Shown here: positions 53,230 through 63,955 of the stretch, piece after piece | Layout: every line of letters starts with the position of its first letter | Position numbering within the stretch: position 1 is the first letter of the stretch | Source of the DNA: Cristatella mucedo | Lineage: Eukaryota > Bryozoa > Phylactolaemata > Cristatellidae | DNA: 64,000 bases | NCBI GenBank assembly: GCA_009760855.2 | Contig: WPIO01000103.1 | Location: 298,001 to 362,000 of the forward strand | Direction: 5' to 3' | Translations under genes and position numbers: made by a program | The notes under the pieces: model-generated | Told to the model about the DNA's origin: nothing | What the model saw: the letters and a program-made list of their open reading frames with translations, nothing else | The model's database searches: none

Positions 53230-54355
53230 GATGGAGGGTGGAAGAAGAGGCTCTGAGAAAATGCTCAAGGCAAAAAAAGGACGTCGAGGAAAATCTGCTA
53301 AGTGGCAAGAGGTGGAGAATGGTGCTACAACTTAGGTAGTTGAACAGAAAGAGAAAATGGAATAGCAGTGTCAACCAAGATGATCCAGCAGGAACCCAAG
53401 AAGATTGCTGTGGACAGAGGAGCTGTGAACTTTACAGGAACGGCAAAGTGGTGCTACCACTTCATAAAACGTCAGGGCCTGGCCATAAGAATACGGGCTA
53501 AATCGGGCAAAGAATGCCTCTACAAAATGAAGAAAAGCTTTTTGAATTTCCAGAATTTCATAATTTTAGATGTACAAACAACACAACTTTGAGGTTTTTA
53601 AGATCTACAGTATGGATGAGGTACCTGTAACATTTGGTGCCCCAGCAATATACCTGTTAATATTAAGGTAACCAAAATTATATCAATCAAAGCCAAAGGA
53701 AACGAAAAAAGTTGATATACTGTAGTATTGGTATGTGCAGCAGATGACGCAAAACTTATAAACCGACGGTCATTCTCCGGGGTAAACACTGCCAAAAAAA
53801 CAGATTTCAAAAAGATTGTTCCTTGAAGGGTAACTAAAAGGCTTAGAGAGACACCGAGGGAATGAAAGTATGGTTTTCAAAGGTATTTAGCTGCCGACCG
53901 ATAGATCGTTTGGAAAACCCAGCCTTGCTCGCGTTTGATTCATTCAGGTGACATTTGAAAGACGAAGTTAAGAAAGTGGCAGCTGACATGAAAACCAAGC
54001 TGACAGTTATTTCCTGCGGTCTGACTAATCAGTTGCAGCCTCTGGATGCAAGTATCAATAAATCATTCAAAGTGGTCTTACGAGACGATTGGACCAAATG
54101 GATAATGGGCCCGTCGGGCGACAACTTGACCTAGCCGGCAGGCTCAAGAAGCCATTCATTTGTCAGGTCTGTGAGTGGTTGACGAAGACCTGGAGCCGTA
54201 CAAAGCCAGATATTATAGTCAGAGCTTTGAAGAAGTGTGACATTTCGAATGCAATGATCGGAACGGAAGATGATGCAGCCTATGAAGATATGAAGAGAGT
54301 GACGACGACCATGGTGATAGCAGAGTATCCACCAAATTTCAAGCCTGCGTTATAA
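53230..54355 (+). pseudogene. Broken pogo-family DDE transposase
   Basis: Fragments in family order: a basic helix-turn-helix part (53230-53340, GRRGKSAKWQEVE), a CENP-B-type DNA-binding half (53440-53540, GTAKWCYHFIKRQGLAIRIR), a catalytic start with YSMDEVPVTF (53610-53640; the first DDE Asp), SCGLTNQLQPLDASINKSFK in a shifted frame (54010-54070; pogo LQPLD box), and 54089-54355 with VCEWLTKTWSRTKPDIIVRA and CDISNAMIGTEDD. Stops and shifts throughout. Related sequences exist as domesticated host genes in animals; this copy shows no sign of being kept intact. Confidence 0.82.
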
Positions 54356-55030
54356 ATGAGGAAGATGGCGAGAGTATCATCACCATCCGTGATGCTGAGG
54401 ATAGTGATAGTGACACGAGTGATTATTATGAGTCTCGATACTGTTCAGTTCATTCAGTTATTGAATAAAAATATTTTTTCAAAAATATTGGTTCAAACTT
54501 TCGAGGGGCTTATACATCAGGGGGCTTAAACACGGTAATATTCGTATGTGACAACGGCATTTTTTACTAGTGGCAAGTTTTTGAGAATTTTTGGCTCATT
54601 CGGATGTTTAGATTGCTACCTCTTGCTCATGTTAGACACAAAGTAACGGGCTGGCGGAGAGATTCATCCACATAGCAGAGTCTACGATGAGAAAATGCTC
54701 TTCGAGGGCAAATCTTGATCCCAGCCTTGTCCATCGCGAGGAATTTGATAACTGGGGATGGCCTTACGAAACCGGCCACTGTATTCAAGGATTGACGTTG
54801 AAAAACCCGAATGCCGCTTGGTGAGAAAGTATTAGTACCCAGCTTGGAAGCTCGATCAGTGGTTTGCCAGTTACTGGCTGCTAGCCAGAGTGGCAGCGAC
54901 GGCCCACGAAGAGACTATTCAGATCTAGCTCCCGGCGAAAAGCCACCACAAGTCACTGAGATCGTTTCAGCTGAGATTAGCAAGCGGACAAGTAGACGGA
55001 CGAAATCAAACGGCAGTCAACCAGACTGCT

Positions 55031-55914
55031 GAAAGTTAAACTTTACAACCCTTTCAGTCCTTGGCAGCAGGCGATGACCAAGAGCTCAGCTTCTACATCT
55101 CCGATCTTCATTAATCGTCTGTGCTCACTACAGGCAATCCATTCCTATCGCCTCCGTCTGGTAGGAATGGAATGGGACGGGCAGCCAGTTAGACAGTCGA
55201 GATTTTGTTGCCATTGCAGCTGACACTAGTGATCCTCTGCCAAAGTTTGCTGGTCCTGACGAGTCTCGCGACACTCCGTTGCCTTTCCATTAGCTGATTC
55301 GTCGTCGAACAGGAGAGCCACCAGCAGCGGTCGGATGTCAAGGCGGTCTTGAGCCTTCACATTGAGCACTATGCCGAGTCGGCGGCTGTTGATTAACAGT
55401 GCCCGCTTTTGATCTTTGATCCGCCTTTGCACTGTATCTGCTATTGGATCCAGGGAGAAGAATATAGTAAATCCAAATGCCGTCATTCGCAGGCGAGGCT
55501 CACTTTAGGTGAACTCACTGCAAATAGACTCCGTCATGGCGGCTTCAATGCCGCACTGTGTCTAACCTAATGCTGAAAAGATGCTGTTCGTTTGGCTTCA
55601 TTGCGGTCTCACGCTAGAACAAACCGGACCGTTCTGATTTCATGTAATCATCCTTACTCTACTTGCTTAAACATCCTTTCTCGACTCGTTTAAGCATCCG
55701 TACTCGACTTGCTACGGTTCGCGCCCAGTCGTCTTCACTGTCTAGCAGTCTACTATGTTGACTTCAGCCAGCGATATCATTTTTCTAGCAAATTCATAAT
55801 CGGAAGGTCAACCCAAGTGACCGGCCTAAAACCATAGCTCTGAAGAGACGCCGAACATAATTTTGTTAGCATCCATCTAGACCTTGTGGCCCTATATGAC
55901 GGCATGCCACCAAG
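55031..55914. other. Nothing assigned
   Basis: Possibly further decayed 3' part of the Gypsy element, but no motif supports it. Confidence 0.4.
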
Positions 55915-56340
55915 ATTTGCGTTAAAGAAAATGTAGAGAAAATACTACGACGATTGGTCCAACTAACGAATAATTGTTAAGATTCATTTCGAAAAACAAA
56001 CATGTTGAAATAAGATCTGAAGTTTTGACTCACTTTACATAAATGAAAACCATTACGAAAAATGATTGGGCAAAACATGTCAAACCTTTAAATAAACTGC
56101 AGCAAAATATCTAAATTTGGAAAATGTACCTATCTCTGTATCATATATGACTCGTACTCCAACTTTATGAAGCTTCGTATACCGAGGTACATGTTTCCAG
56201 CTTTCTGGGTTATATGCTTGTGACTTTTCAAAAGCTACCTTTGCAGTGTAGCTTTGTGCTTTGTGAATTCCATAACTTGGCCAATATATGATGGTTCAAT
56301 GGGAAATTCTACATGTGAGTTCAGCTCTGCTTGCGATCAC
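55915..56340 (+). repeat. Diverged direct repeat, right copy
   Basis: Partner of 50940-51420. It may be a decayed long terminal repeat of the intervening Gypsy element or an independent dispersed repeat. Confidence 0.65.
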
Positions 56341-56487
56341 TGCGGTAGTTCGTTTGTTATTTTGTTATTCATTTTGTTTGTTTTTCAAGCATGATTTTAC
56401 TTACTATTCTATTGCGTATCACTTTGCAGCAAATGTAAAGCGCCTAGAAAGAGATTAAGTTCTCTGAGGGCGCTTTATCAAGTGCAA

Positions 56488-56518
<31 letters not shown>

Positions 56519-56520
56519 TT
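56341..56520 (+). mobile_element. LINE-A 3' tip with perfect hairpin
   Basis: Hairpin at 56437-56476: AAAGCGCC pairs with GGCGCTTT and, inside, AGAGA pairs with TCTCT around TTAAGT. (ATT)n follows at 56489-56517. Upstream is only about 95 bp of 3' UTR. Confidence 0.92.
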
Positions 56521-57029
56521 GGGTGGATACATTTTGATATACACATCCATGACTGCGGAATATAGAGTTCAATGACGTTTCAGGACATCTATCATAAAAC
56601 ATATGCAGTAAGTCTTCTAATAAACACGCAAAGCCAAGAACATATGACGACTCCTTAGTGAATGTACAAACGAGCGTACATATGTTCTTGTGTGTTACGC
56701 TCGTACACACACGTGTTCGAGTGTTAGTGTGCGTGTGTGTGTGTGTGCGCGCGCGCGTGTGCGTGTAGTCTCCGGACCCTGTCTTTCTCACTAACACAGC
56801 TTAAGTAGCGGGGGGGGGGGGGTTGATAGACCTGGGGGCCACCGAATTAACCGAGCAGAGCTAGAATCTTGTAAGCACGGCTAGTGAATCCTAAGAGAAG
56901 CCTTTAATACTTGCAGGTATGCAAGCAAGCGATATTTGAATACAATCGACCTTAAAACTGTCCATGAATACGAAATCATATAATTGAATCCTTTTAAGAG
57001 ATCGTTTGGCCTCTTAAGTTTCGCCCGTA

Positions 57030-57185
57030 ATAGCCCAGGATGTAAGGTGCTTGCCCTTCACGACCGAGGTCGTGATTTCGAATCCTGCAGCTGGCGATCC
57101 TTTATTGCCAACTACAAGAGGTGTTTATAGTCGCTAGGGCTCTTTTGCAACTATAAAAATGAGGCTGTTAAACTAAGTAATATTG
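57030..57185 (+). mobile_element. SINE-1
   Basis: GATGTAAGGTGCTTGCCC, CACGACCGAGGTCGTG inverted repeat, TTTCGAATCCTGCAG B-box, GGCGATCCTTTATTGCCAAC, GGGCTCTTTTGCAACTAT and GAGGCTGTTAAACTAAG. Confidence 0.88.
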
Positions 57186-57699
57186 ATTATGCATTAGTTT
57201 ATTAATATAGCATCGGAAAATATCTAGTTTGTGTAGCATTACAAAATATGAAGCATAAGACAAGTCACGTGTGTTGCTACTGCTTACAATACACAAGCCG
57301 TTAATCAACTCGGTGTAGCAGGAACATAGTCATGCAGTATTTCTCTTACTGCAAGCCACCTAGCATTTTGATCTTGTTCGTTTGATGCAGGGAATTACTC
57401 AAAATTAATAATCATTAAGCCCGCTGCAATCCCTCAGGCCTCTCTTAAATGTATCCGGGAAACGCAAATAATTTTTTCAATAAACCCCTAATAATATGTG
57501 ATGGGATTCTTGGCGATGCCGTTGAATTGCTTGCCACCTACATCAAAGGTCACACTCTCGATCGGGTATTATGCTGCTATTGTACATTGTCAGATCCTGC
57601 TGCTACTTATTTCTGACCACATGCAGATCTCTGCTTTTCTGCAGTATGCATTTACCTCCTTTAGTATAAAAGTAGTCTTCAAATCTTAAAAACTTTACG
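57186..57699. other. Nothing assigned
   Basis: AT-rich, no gene or repeat recognised. Confidence 0.45.
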
Positions 57700-58885
57700 G
57701 ACCTAGTAATTGAAGCTATTCTCAAAAAGTATCTTCCGTGCAACATCGGCTCAATTCTCCGACTGATCAACTCATACTGGTGCAATTCTACAACACAAAT
57801 CCTGCTGATGTTCAGGGCGAGTTGGCTCAGCTGACTAAGCGAAACGTCACCCTCACCTAGAAAGCCTACGGTACATTGCAGACAGTACAATAGCTAGGAG
57901 AACCATTCGAAAGCTTGAAATAGCATTTAAAAATCAAGGCTAGCTGTCCATCTAGTCGCATGCGAGAAGTATTGTAGGTAGTACCAATCCATCATAGCCA
58001 ATGTCAAGTCTATCCGCTATATGAACATAATGCAATTATAGATACACTCCAAAATTTCAATACCAAACGTCTCCTTAACCGCACCCAGGTCAGCAACATA
58101 GCAAACGACCTTTGCTGCGATCTAGTGGATCATTTGTCTAGCTTCTTGTCAACCAAGTTTTACACATTCAGGGAGTCCATCCCAAAGGCAATATTCTCCC
58201 TGAAGTCCTCAAACCTCGTCCTTAGCCAGATCTTCTTCAATGTCAGCGTTCAAGCCTGGCCAGCTGCCCTCATTTTGAAGTCAATCTCTCAGTCTAAGAA
58301 GACTGCTAGCCCTCGACACCCCATACCTACTGATCTCGTTTGGAGAAGCCTAAATGTGTCGCTGCTTCACATATCTAATATGGTAATTCTGGCCTGAGCC
58401 ATAGGTTCTGCATGAGCATTTTTAAAGAGGCTATTTTCAGGCTACTTCTTAAGAAGTCGGCACCAGGTCAAGAGAACTCGAGCAACTCCCGCCCAGTCTG
58501 TCTATCTATCCACTGCCGTTTCTAATAGTGATACTAGAGCGGGCAGTATCAAACCACTTAAACTCAAATCCAAACTTCAAACCTAGCAAGTTTTCTCAAA
58601 TTGAATGAGGACGAAACCGGCGTACTAATTATTGGAAAACTGAGTGTTACATGGAAACTGAAAATTTCAATCCTCCACATTGGCTCGACTATGACATCTC
58701 CTTGCAGTCTCTACCCGAAATATTCGTGTCCTTTTCCAAAATAGCATGTCACTAGATAGGCATATCAGTTTCACAAATTCAAGTCTGGCTATTTTCACTA
58801 TCGTAACAGCAAAACATTTGGCTTGCTTAAACAAAGATACCACAGCCAAGCTGGTCCATGCATTCATGACATCCACAACTCACTG
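57700..58885 (+). mobile_element. LINE-A-like pre-RT and RT remnant with internal deletion
   Basis: 58125-58397 has DHLSSFLSTKFYTFRESIPK and PIPTDLVWRSLNVSLLHISN, the pre-RT region. About 58470 has an SRPVCLSIH block like 'FRPVSLLP'. At about 58570 it jumps to LASFLKLNEDETGVLIIGKL, past the catalytic palm, so RT motifs are deleted. It ends with KDTTAKLVHAFMTS. Confidence 0.7.
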
Positions 58886-58982
58886 CTTCTCGGTGTTTCT
58901 TTCCATTGTCATATGGATAATAAGTCTTATGTACGAACCTAATCTCTATTCAGACCGTTACCAATTCTTGAAAGATTATAAT

Positions 58983-59125
58983 GTGCCGAGCTGGTTTGGT
59001 TCAGAGGTTAAGGTGCTCGCCCCAGCCAAGGTCTCGCTGAGGTTACGGACTCGAGCCTCGAGGCATATGTGAGGCGCCTGAATAGAGATGAAGTTCTCTT
59101 AGAGCGCTATACAAATGAATTATAT
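58983..59125 (+). mobile_element. SINE-2, full-length
   Basis: GCCGAGCTGGTTTGGTTCAG, GGTTAAGGTGCTCGCCCC, ACGGACTCGAGCCTCG, GTGAGGCGCCTGAATAGAG, TGAAGTTCTCTTAGAGCGCT and ACAAATGAATTATAT. Confidence 0.92.
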
Positions 59126-59539
59126 TTTTTATATTCTATAACATAAAGCTGATAACTGACGAAATGCAATGCATCCTGCTTAAAGAAAGCATGCAAAGTT
59201 AACGGAAGACTCCAGTGTTATATCCGTGTGACTCATACTAGATCGGGTAGTGGTGAAGAGCCTGACATGTATATGGGCCCAAAGCTTGCAATACCCCAAC
59301 CGATCACGACTCGGTACTCCATATCCTGCAAGTGGTCCTAACAGGAACACCGTATTAGTGAAGGCTAAAAGAATTAGCCGTATATTATGGCTGATACGGT
59401 GGGCGACTTCTGACAGATACTCATTAACAAGCTTTCAGCAGATCCCGCTTAGCTCTATCACTCACCAACCGGCAGAACACTGCTTAGCTCTGTCCAAGTG
59501 AACTGATCCTTGACACTTGCTTGTTTCATCTCTTGCAGT

Positions 59540-59602
59540 GACCTGAGCAGAGCCCGAATAGAGATCCAGTTCCCTTGGGGTGCTGTACAAAGCACTCATT
59601 AT
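59540..59602 (+). mobile_element. SINE-2 tail fragment
   Basis: Only the hairpin and tail: GAGCCCGAATAGAGATCCAG, TTCCCTTGGGGTGCTGTACA, ATTATTATC. Confidence 0.65.
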
Positions 59603-59607
59603 TATCT

Positions 59608-59750
59608 AAGGTTGACCAGCTTGTTAAGGTGCTCGCCCTGACGAAGGTCTGGCTGAGGTCATGGGCTCGAGTCCTGCGCCATATGTGAAGTGCCTGAATA
59701 AAGGTCAAGTTCTCGTATGGCGCTATACAACTTAATTATATTTTAATTAT
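59608..59750 (+). mobile_element. SINE-2, diverged
   Basis: GTTGACCAGCTTGTTAAGG, TGCTCGCCCTGACGAAGG, CATGGGCTCGAGTCCTG, AAGTGCCTGAATAAAGGTCA, GTTCTCGTATGGCGCTATAC. Confidence 0.88.
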
Positions 59751-59754
59751 GTTA

Positions 59755-59905
59755 CGACGTCTCGTGAATGTTAGCAATAACCATATGGCCATGCTTTTTC
59801 TTCACCATGTGCAAATTGCCTAGAAAGATATTGTGTTCACTGAGAGCCAATGCTAATGTACTCTTACAAATATTTTTATTACTATCACTTTTTGTCTCAC
59901 TGTAC
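59755..59905 (+). mobile_element. LINE-A 3' tip, decayed
   Basis: AGCAATAACCATATGGCCATGC-like UTR words, then TGCCTAGAAAGATATTGTGT and TATTTTTATTACTATC. Confidence 0.6.
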
Positions 59906-60074
59906 CAGCTAATACACCGTCGTTTGTTCTATGAGCCAGCTCACTTCCTGCTATGGGCACAGTGCCCATAGCAGGCTGATAAACGCGGTCACCAGCACCT
60001 GTTTTGTTTACGATGAAAACGTTTTGAAATATCTTTTTAGTTTTTGGGTTTGCGTTTTAGGGTCTAGTGGTTTG

Positions 60075-60120
60075 ATTTTTAATAATAAGAATGCATTTGT
60101 ATAGCACCCCCAGGGAACTG

Positions 60121-60208
<88 letters not shown>

Positions 60209-60658
60209 GGCACTTTACAGATGCTGCAAATAAAACATTCCCAAATCTTTGGTGGTAAAATCCGCCTGCAGCAGGCATAGTGTAAGCAGGTAGATGCACA
60301 CGAAGGACGGACCACAAAGACCCACCAAATGCTGCAATAAAAAAGTGCGTTTTAAGCTTCTTCCTAAATGTTGTCACGTCAGGGGACGTTGTGACGTGCA
60401 TCGGTAGTGAGTTCCAGGCCTTGGGAGCATAGGAACTAAATGCACGGTCTCCTACGGTTTTGAGTTTCGTACGACGTATGTTCGATTCGAGTCGGAACAG
60501 CTTGTTGCACGGTTCTTCGCCTGATGGTGGAGTAGTTCTGGTAGGTAGGCTGGAGCCAGAGAACGGAAGGACCTAAAAGTAAGTGACAGAATCTCGAAGT
60601 CGATGCGCTGCTTGATTGGGAGCCAATCCAGGTCGGTGATAAGTGGTCTGACGCAGCA
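60075..60658 (-). mobile_element. LINE-A 3' fragment, left of hAT insertion, with (CT)n expansion
   Basis: Minus-strand LINE-A from its tail (AATAATAAGAATGC) through hairpin and UTR into the RT C-terminus. The hairpin is disrupted by about 42 CT units at 60124-60207 arising at the TCTCT stem. The LINE-A continues at 63885 after the hAT element. Confidence 0.88.
60124..60207 (+). repeat. (CT)n expansion inside the LINE-A hairpin
   Basis: Pure CT run between GAACTGAATCT and AGGCACTTTACAGATG, i.e. exactly at the position of the TCTCT stem arm seen in other LINE-A copies. Confidence 0.95.
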
Positions 60659-60666
60659 ATTGATAT
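60659..60666 (+). repeat. hAT target-site duplication, left
   Basis: ATTGATAT, repeated exactly at 63877-63884. Confidence 0.95.
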
Positions 60667-63600
60667 TAGGGCTGTACCGGAATTCGGCTCCGGCTCCGGC
60701 TCCGGCTCCGGCCGAATTCCGGCCAATTTACAAATCCGGCTCCGGCTCCGGCTCCGGCCAAAACTTGGCCGGATTTGGCCGGATTTTTCGAATTTTGGTT
60801 GAATATATTACTCGTTCCATTTATAAGAGGAAGGAGCTGGCCCGACGTCCCTGCGCTCTGCGTCGGGAGAGGGTGGGGAGGCCGAGAGGACGTTCAGACG
60901 CTGATTGAGCACTCCGACGTCAGGTCGTAACGACATGGTTTTGACCTCGGCTCGCGGCGGAACGTTTCCGAGCGCGGTTAGATTCTCAGACGTCAGAGCG
61001 GAACGCTGCGAGCGGCAGCCCGTCGTCGGTCAGGCCGCACCATAGATTCGTTCGCAGTGCATTTGGTCTCACGAAGCCGCACTTGGCGGAAGCGTGCGGA
61101 ACTTCTTCACGGTATACCTTCATTGCAATAGCAGTCACTCTGCAGCCAAGGCGAGACAACTTGCAAATCCGTGCAGGTAACAACACCACTAGCACTGTAT
61201 ATCTTTTGCGCTGTTTTCCGAAATTTGAGTTTTGCGTAGTGCGCAGTGTTGCTAGCGCCAGACCGCGTCACTACAGAAGTCACTGAACAGATTTTGGTTG
61301 GTCTGGTGTGCCGCGACAGCTTTTGGCAGTTAATCGCGCCCCGCTGAAGTACGTAACCTAAAACGGGGCTGCATTCACGTATTTGAATTCTGTACATAGG
61401 ACCAGGTCAGTGTGACTGCCGTGGAGAATGCGTGTGTGTGCGTGCAGTGCGCATAAATTGCTGGCTATACGCGTAAAGGGCGGCCTTATAAATAAATCCA
61501 AAAGTCTTTTAATTGTGTTTTATTTTTAACTAGATGACAGACAAAATGAAAAACAGTCCAGTTTGGGAATACTTCAGAGAAAAGGACGGTGACAGCTCAA
61601 AATCCCAGTGTTTGCTGTGTCCAAGCATCTTGTCACGTGGTAAACCAGATGAGCCCAAAAAATTTTCAACTTCGGCCATGCTGACACATCTTCGCTCAAA
61701 ACATTATAAAGAATACAACGAAATGCAAACCAAAATTGCTAATGCAAAGAAGAAGGCTGAAACTGCAGCACTGCCGAATGTTACACCTGGTGCAATAGGC
61801 AAAGTCATGATCCAGAAAACGATTCCCGAACAAGTTGCATGCATGAAAGTATGGGATATCAATAACAGCTCATCAGTGAGAATTCACCGTGCCATTGCTA
61901 AGATGATAATAACAGATATGCAACCGGTTCAGATTGTTGAGAAGGCAGGCTTTGTTGAACTCATGGGAGTTTTAGAGAGGCGTTACACTGTTCCATCACG
62001 AAAATATTTTGCAGAGAGAGTCATTCCTGAAATTAATGATGAAGTTTGCACCCAGCTGTTGGTAATACTCGATCCAGCAACTACTCCGTTTCTGTCCTTT
62101 ACCACTGATACATGGACAGCAGACAATACTGTGCAATCATTCATGGGCTTAACTGCCCATTGGCTGACAGAGGAGTTTGAAAACATGAGTTTTGTGTTGG
62201 ATTGCATGCCATTTGCTGGTCATCACACTGCTGCTGGACTGATGACTGCCTTTCAGCAGATGCTTGACAAATGGAACATTAGCTTTGGACGCTGTCATGT
62301 CGTACTTCGAGACAATGCGGCGAACATATCAAAATGTTTTCGTGATGCCAACATAAAAGCTTCGGGTGCTTTGCACATACCATGCAGTTATGTGTGCATG
62401 ACGGATTGCTCAGTCAGCGGGGAGTATCAGACATAATAAGTATCGGAAAGAAATTAGTTGGTCATTTTAAACATTCTTCATCTGCGAGTGGTCGGTTCAA
62501 GGAGTTGCAGGCTGAACTGGGTTTGCCAGACCACCAGCTGTTACAAGACGTGAGCACAAGATGGAACTCAACGTTTTACATGCTGCGTCGTCTATGTGAA
62601 CAGCGTCGTGCATTAACCCTCTACTGTTCAGAAGTCGTTGGCACTTCCTGCCCAACTGCACATCAGTGGTCCGTGGCTGAAAATGCTGTGTCCGTGCTTG
62701 CTCCGTTTGAAGAGGCAACAAGAGAAGTTAGCCGTGAAGCAGCACGTATATCACTAGTTATTCCTATTGTAACAGCTCTGCGGAACCTGTTGAAGAAGGA
62801 CTGCACAGATGCAGGTGTAAAGACTATGAGGTCAACCCTAATCAACTCATTGAATGAACGCTTTGACAGTATCGAGCAGGAAGCCCTGTATACAGTGGCG
62901 ACAATGATTGATCCACGATTCAAAACAAAATTCTTCTCATCAGAAGCTACACTGACAGCTACAAAAGCAAGGGTTCTGCTTGCATTCAATGAATTGACAG
63001 GGCAGATAGAAACTGTGCAAGATGGAAGCCACAAAAATCAGTCTGAGCGGCAGGTTGACACAAATGAAGAAATTCCAGCCAAGCAAGCCCGGCTGGATAA
63101 TTCTTCTCAATCATCAGTACTTTGGGAATGTTTTGATGACATTGTTCAATCTACTGCTGGTACCACAGGCAGTGAGCAACAACCAGACATTGACAGTCAG
63201 CTGAACAAATACTTGGCAGAGCCATTAATAAACAGAGAGGCTGATCCACTACAGTGGTGGAGACAGAACAGGGAACGACTGCCAGCTCTGGCAACAGTAG
63301 CTCGCGTTTATTTGGGTGCTCCACCAACAAGTGTACCTTCACAACGTTTGTTCAGTGTTGCTGGGGAAGTCCTCAGTGATCATCGAAGTTCACTTCTGCC
63401 AGAGAATGCAGCTCGACTGATATTTCTCAAATATAATTCAAAACTGATGAAATAAATTTAAGAAACAAATGTATGAAAAATATATAAAATTACAGTACTT
63501 ATTTTTGTATTTTTGAATTTTGAACTTTAGTCTCTTTTCATTTTTTTTGTGTTATTACCAATATTATGATGTAAAAAATGTTTACTCAATTTTTTAATAA

Positions 63601-63876
63601 AATGTCACTGCTATACGATTATCACTGAGGTCTCCCACAGCAACACCTATTACACAAAAATAAACAAACAGCAAAAGACAATGATGCTACTTATTATTAA
63701 TAATATTTTTTTAATTAAATATTTATTGTAGTATATATCCTCAAGTAAAAACTTGGTAGTACAAATGGTAAAAATTTGTCCGATGAACAACTCCGGCTCC
63801 GGCCGTATTTGTCATCAAAAATCCGGCAAATCCGGCTCCGGCCGAATTTGAAAAAATCAAATCCGGTACAGCCCTA
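60667..63876 (+). mobile_element. hAT transposon with BED-finger transposase (3210 bp)
   Basis: Terminal inverted repeats begin TAGGGCTGTACCGGA at both ends (right end read on the minus strand). Identical 8-bp target duplications ATTGATAT flank the element, the hAT signature. Subterminal regions carry multiple TCCGGC hexamers on both sides (60687-60770 and 63786-63860), likely transposase-binding sites. The interior holds one transposase gene with a single frame break, AT-rich 3' sequence and several AATAAA words near 63600-63660. It inserted into a minus-strand LINE-A copy. Confidence 0.95.
61534..63455 (+). pseudogene. hAT transposase (BED zinc finger), one frame break
   Basis: Cut-and-paste transposase, ZBED1/hAT type. 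Part 1 (61534-62436): a BED finger with C26 and C29 (CLLC) and HLRSKH, then a helical domain, FTTDTWTADNT with the first catalytic Asp, and VVLRDNAANISKCF with the second. Part 2 lies in another frame: GCFAHTMQLCVHDGLLSQ (from 62364), VGHFKHSSSASGRF, LQDVSTRWNSTFYMLRRL, the RW-rich insertion, MIDPRFKTKFF, and the C-terminal dimerisation block PPTSVPSQRLFSVAGEVLSD with RSSLLPENAARLIFLKYN, stop at 63455. The break lies between about 62353 and 62367 and equals one missing base. Both halves otherwise lack stops and retain all family motifs, so either this is a young inactivation or the base is missing only from the assembly. Confidence 0.92.
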
Positions 63877-63884
63877 ATTGATAT
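63877..63884 (+). repeat. hAT target-site duplication, right
   Basis: ATTGATAT, identical to 60659-60666. Confidence 0.95.
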
Positions 63885-63955
63885 GCTCACGATAGGTTAG
63901 CGTAGCTGCAGAGTTTTGCACCAACTGTGAGAGCCTGATTGCACAGATTTTCGAC
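63885..63955 (-). mobile_element. LINE-A, continuation right of hAT insertion
   Basis: GCTCACGATAGGTTAGCGTA and GCTGCAGAGTTTTGCACCAA align directly with 41021-41070 of the longest LINE-A, joining to the part ending at 60658. Confidence 0.9.

Larger units (their letters stand above)
52469..54535 (+). mobile_element. pogo-like (Tc1/mariner superfamily) transposon inserted at TA
   Basis: Ends: left CCATGCATAACCCTC and right, on the minus strand, CCGTGTTTAAGCCCCCTGAT, each bordered by TA (52467-52468 and 54536-54537), the target duplicated by this superfamily. Subterminal AAGCCCC words occur at both ends (GGGGGCTTATATTTATAAGC on the left forms its own palindrome). The interior encodes a broken pogo-type transposase, and a SINE-2 copy sits at 52858-53003. 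Confidence 0.8.
51712..55030 (+). mobile_element. Ty3/Gypsy LTR-retrotransposon pol remnant, interrupted
   Basis: Three parts in pol order. 51712-51800 reads DVLSRALSKPQCTDQEWLYE, matching the usual 'ADALSR' end of RNase H. 52090-52260 reads LLHEGHVGIVKTITLPKTSF and HWPGYAIDID, the H2C2 zinc-binding domain of integrase, followed by a frame-broken catalytic-core start. After a pogo-type insertion (52469-54535) the core resumes at about 54540 with a CDNGIFYxSGKF-like block containing the second catalytic Asp, then a decayed stretch, and a final open frame to 55030. Gag, protease and RT are absent; it is dead. Confidence 0.78.
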
